DNA from: Solea solea
Taxonomy: Eukaryota > Chordata > Actinopteri > Pleuronectiformes > Soleidae
Direction: 5' to 3'
NCBI RefSeq assembly: GCF_958295425.1
Contig: NC_081138.1
Span: 3,122,001-3,186,000 of the forward strand
Length of the DNA stretch: 64,000 nucleotides
Shown here piece after piece: positions 61,596 to 64,000 of this stretch. The position numbers and the translations under genes were made by a program. The notes below the pieces were generated by a model. That model was not told the origin of the DNA and ran no database searches. It saw only the letters and a program-made list of their open reading frames with translations. The first letter of the stretch is position 1, and each line of letters starts with the position of its first letter.

Positions 61596-62073
61596 ATGGC
61601 TCACAGGAAGAGGCCAGGGACCAGTGGGGGTAACAGTATGGCTGCTCCAGGCCCCGTGTCCTGTCCCACCACTCATCCTACAGAGCCATGTGACCTGAAA
61701 CCCCTCCCTCCTCGGCAACGCCCGGTTCGCTACCCCAAAGAGCCACATGATCTGAAACCCCACCCTCGCACCTGTAAGGCACAATATTCCTCTACAAAGT
61801 CTCAAGACGTGGGTCACAGTCATTCAGACGTGGAGATCACCACAGACGTTGATGTCAAGCGGTGCGGTAACCAGGCCGACGCAGAGCTGCCGGGTCAGCG
61901 GTGCGGTAACCAGGCCGACGCAGAGCTGCCGGGTCAGCGGCCGGCGACGCCCTCCACGCCGGAGCACAAGTGTGAACAAGATCACTTCCACGGTGGCGCT
62001 GACAGCCTGGACGATGACTCCAGCTCTGACTATATCAACAACACCTCAGACGATGAGGAAGACTATGATGATG
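61596..62073 (+). CDS. apba2: apba2 (Mint2/X11-like) first coding exon
   Basis: Encodes residues 1-159 plus the first base of codon 160 of a Mint-family adaptor. In the family these neuronal cytoplasmic proteins link Munc18/syntaxin secretion machinery and APP trafficking through an N-terminal Munc18-binding region, a PTB domain and two PDZ domains. Seen here: start MAHRK, as in mammalian APBA2; a Pro-rich segment with two EP-x-DLKP motifs; an exact 13-residue tandem duplication (residues 89-101 and 102-114); then the acidic family block DDDSSSDYINNTSDDEEDYDD. I chose the ATG at 61596 because it has A at -3 and G at +4 and matches the mammalian start. An in-frame ATG at 61575 (T at -3) would add seven residues. 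The exon starts at 61555 after a TTTCACAG acceptor and ends at a GATG|GTGAGT donor in phase 1. Whether this is the apba2a or apba2b copy cannot be told. Confidence 0.92.
61860..61937 (+). repeat. Perfect 39-bp tandem duplication in apba2 exon
   Basis: Two identical 39-bp copies (61860-61898 and 61899-61937) encode RCGNQADAELPGQ twice. No mismatch is visible, so the duplication looks recent or is an assembly artefact. It keeps the frame. Confidence 0.95.
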
Positions 62074-63029
62074 GTGAGTCATTATTGACGTTGAGAGAAT
62101 ATTTACTTGTTAGCAGCAAAACAGTGACTGTGCCATCCCTGACGTTAGCATTAAGGAGTAGTGATTACTAAAAGTACTTCTCAACTACTGTTCAGCATGT
62201 GCACAATGACGATGCTCTTGCACAGCTGCCTTGCTCGTATCACATTTCACCAGGTTTATTGTCTTGTCTTAATGGTTTTACATTTTGTCAGTTGTACTGA
62301 AGACAGAGCGCTGCAGAAACGGATGAGGATGTCACAATGTCACACACTGCAGGTGTTTAAAAACATGAAAATATTCCAAAGAACAAAAACTGAAGCATTG
62401 GATCAATCAAAGTCATCAGATATCGACGCGTTTTCAAGCCCCACATAAAAATGATATTGAAAACTGTGGCTCTTGGTCTTACATAGTTGTTTGCCATTAA
62501 CCGATTGCATCAAATATAATCAGTCTAAGTCAGCATTAACGTGCACCCTCGATGCCCTCTTTTGCTCACTTGAGATCATATCTCACTTACCTGCTCTGTA
62601 TACTGACACACACGGACGTCAGGTCCATTTGCGAGGACAAAATTAAGTCACGGTTGTGACAGTGTGTGTTTGTGTGTAAGTGAGTTCATCTGTGTCTGAG
62701 GATATTAAGGCAAGTGACAGATAGAGAGAGAGAACTGTGTGAATCAAAGCACTACTTACGCTGCTGTAACATGAAATGCGATTGTAGCCATTAATCTCAT
62801 TTCACTTTGCAAGTCTGGTCACTTTTTCAGACTTCTTCTGTGCTGTTAAATTCTTAGTGGTCTGATGTTTACTCGTGTGTGTGGCCCCTCGCTCGGTCAG
62901 ACACTCATTTCCTCTTCCTCGCTTTCTCGGACAACTGTTTTCTCTGCTTCTTTTTTGCAGACTCTGCCATGATTATTGTCTAAAATAACGCTATCACTGC
63001 CTTGATCTTATAGCCAGTACCAGGGCAGG

Positions 63030-63071
<42 letters not shown>

Positions 63072-63466
63072 TACAGTGAAGCAATTTGTGTTTCTTGTGA
63101 GACCCAAGACTTCGTTAAAGTAAACCCCCGCTGGATGTGTTTTTTGCGTTTGGATCTAAAGATGCGTTTAGGATGCAGTGCGTGTGTTCAGACCTGTGCT
63201 TAGTGCTGTCCACTTGTGATTAATGTTTAAGAATAAGTGATGTCTAATGATGAGTCTGCAGATAGTAACAAATGGAACACTCATTTCAGAGAACTATATT
63301 AGCCTTTGCATACCTGATAGAACGTATTTACTTTTGTAGTAAACCTCTGCTTCAAATGTGAAACAATTTTCATTTAAAGGAACGATGTAGTGATACAAAC
63401 ATACTGATGGGAAGTATACAGCATTTCTTGCCACAGATATTCAGAAACATGTGTGTTTGTGATCAG
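62074..63466 (+). other. apba2: apba2 intron (about 1.4 kb)
   Basis: Bounded by GTGAGT at 62074 and GATCAG at 63461-63466. The first exon's frame stops at 62171 if not spliced. It contains a (TG)n tract at 63033-63069 and, at about 63230-63400, a fragment of a dispersed repeat also seen near 9.1, 26.4 and 53.1 kb. An alternative acceptor (TTCTTGCCACAG, ending 63436) has a better pyrimidine tract, but its use would add an in-frame TGA. Confidence 0.8.
63033..63069. repeat. (TG)n microsatellite in apba2 intron
   Basis: About 18 TG units, 400 bp upstream of the acceptor at 63466. Confidence 0.95.
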
Positions 63467-64000
63467 GACTGGCAGAGGAGGACGAAGGTTTGACTTACTA
63501 CATCCGCTACTGCCCAGAGGATGACAGCTACATGGAAGGCATGGATTGCAGCAGCCAGGGAGACTGCAGCCACAGCCAGGGCCACAGTCAGGGGGACTGC
63601 CCGGGCACCATGCAACCAGCCGAACCCCACACTGATGAATGTCAGGAGGCTGTGGAAGGCTGGGCTGAGGAGGAAGAGGGTGAGGGAGAGGTAAGGGAGG
63701 AAGAATGGGTGGAGGACGAGGAGGGAGACCGGGCAGTGAGGGAAGAGTGGAGAGAAGAAGAGGAGGAAGGGGTGAGAGAAGAGTGGAGAGAAGAAGAGGT
63801 GAGAGAAGAGTGGAGAGAGAGTGATGAGAATGAGAGGGAGGAGTGGAGAGAGGAGGGCCAGGTCGGGCAGGAGCAGTGGGTGGGGCGGGAGAGGCACAGG
63901 GTGGAGGACTGGGGTGAGGGAGAGGGGGAGGTTCGCTGTGAGGTGGTGGAGCAGGATCCAGATGAGCAGATATACAACGGAAGACCAGAACCCATTCTGG
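63467..64000 (+). CDS. apba2: apba2 second coding exon (runs off the window)
   Basis: Continues the Mint2 frame: the split Gly codon (G|GA) is followed by [20 protein letters not shown], then YMEGMDC and later DECQEAVE, all hallmark APBA2 N-terminal blocks. The frame is open to base 64000 and reaches about residue 337 with one base left over, so the exon is cut by the window. Between the conserved blocks lies a fish-specific Ser/Gln/His/Gly segment. After DECQEAVE comes a long Glu/Arg/Trp-rich stretch made of near-identical 27-bp units (VREEWREEE, 63736-63860), in the place where mammalian APBA2 has a different acidic region. PTB and PDZ domains are not in the window. Oddities: a near-consensus splice donor (GAG|GTAAGG) lies inside the exon at 63691, and a pyrimidine-richer acceptor 30 nt upstream would bring in a stop. 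The acceptor at 63465-63466 is inferred from phase and homology. Confidence 0.9.
63736..63860 (+). repeat. In-frame 27-bp minisatellite in the apba2 coding exon
   Basis: Near-identical units translate as VREEWREEE(EEG), [21 protein letters not shown] and REEWREEG. The 27-bp length preserves the frame. The block forms a strongly charged Glu/Arg/Trp segment and is likely to vary in copy number between individuals or species. Confidence 0.8.

Noticed and set aside
63463..63897. Minus-strand Leu/Pro/Ser-rich frames of 117-144 codons
   Set aside because: These are antisense shadows of the acidic apba2 exon, which itself matches the family on the + strand.

Overview
This is nuclear DNA of a ray-finned fish, probably a percomorph teleost. 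The evidence is spliced coding sequence of a vertebrate neuronal adaptor gene, tRNA-headed fish SINEs, many short hAT-type elements with 8-bp target-site duplications, Tc1 and LINE relics, and abundant CA, TA and ATT microsatellites. There are no operons, phage genes or CRISPR arrays. Nearly all of the window is non-coding.

The one gene I can identify is at the right edge on the + strand. Two coding exons (61596-62073 and 63467 to past the window end) encode the N-terminal part of APBA2 (Mint2/X11-like), a neuronal adaptor that binds Munc18 and amyloid precursor protein. The start (MAHRK), the SSSDYxNNTS block, the [18 protein letters not shown] block and DECQEAVE match the family. The PTB and PDZ domains lie beyond the window. 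Upstream there are possible 5' non-coding exons: a GC-rich candidate first exon ending at 24158, a purine-rich one ending at 59387, and a weak internal one at 60863-60910. If the 24158 exon belongs to apba2, the gene has a 5' intron of about 37 kb filled with transposon relics. A separate minus-strand candidate promoter and first exon sits at 18215-17781.

Layout: 1-10.4 kb is non-coding, with a SINE, a 500-bp alternating purine-pyrimidine TA/CA tract and an inverted-end repeat. 10.4-15.9 kb holds a fish SINE tail, a pentameric CGGCA array, two SINEs and a second TA/CA tract. 17.3-24.3 kb holds two candidate promoters, a LINE relic and hAT elements. 25-43.9 kb is dense in hAT-type miniature elements and includes an element at 29.4-30.8 kb whose end repeats have grown into a 21-bp-module array. 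46.0-46.9 kb is a large foldback-like inverted repeat around twelve 41-bp repeats. 48.3-54.5 kb holds a Tc1 relic, a 36-bp repeat in a dispersed repeat, and a tandem duplication of about 205 bp. 59-64 kb holds the apba2 alternative 5' region and coding exons.

Family names for repeats are from memory of sequence motifs and could not be searched. Most long open frames in the window are by-products of tandem repeats or lack an ATG.
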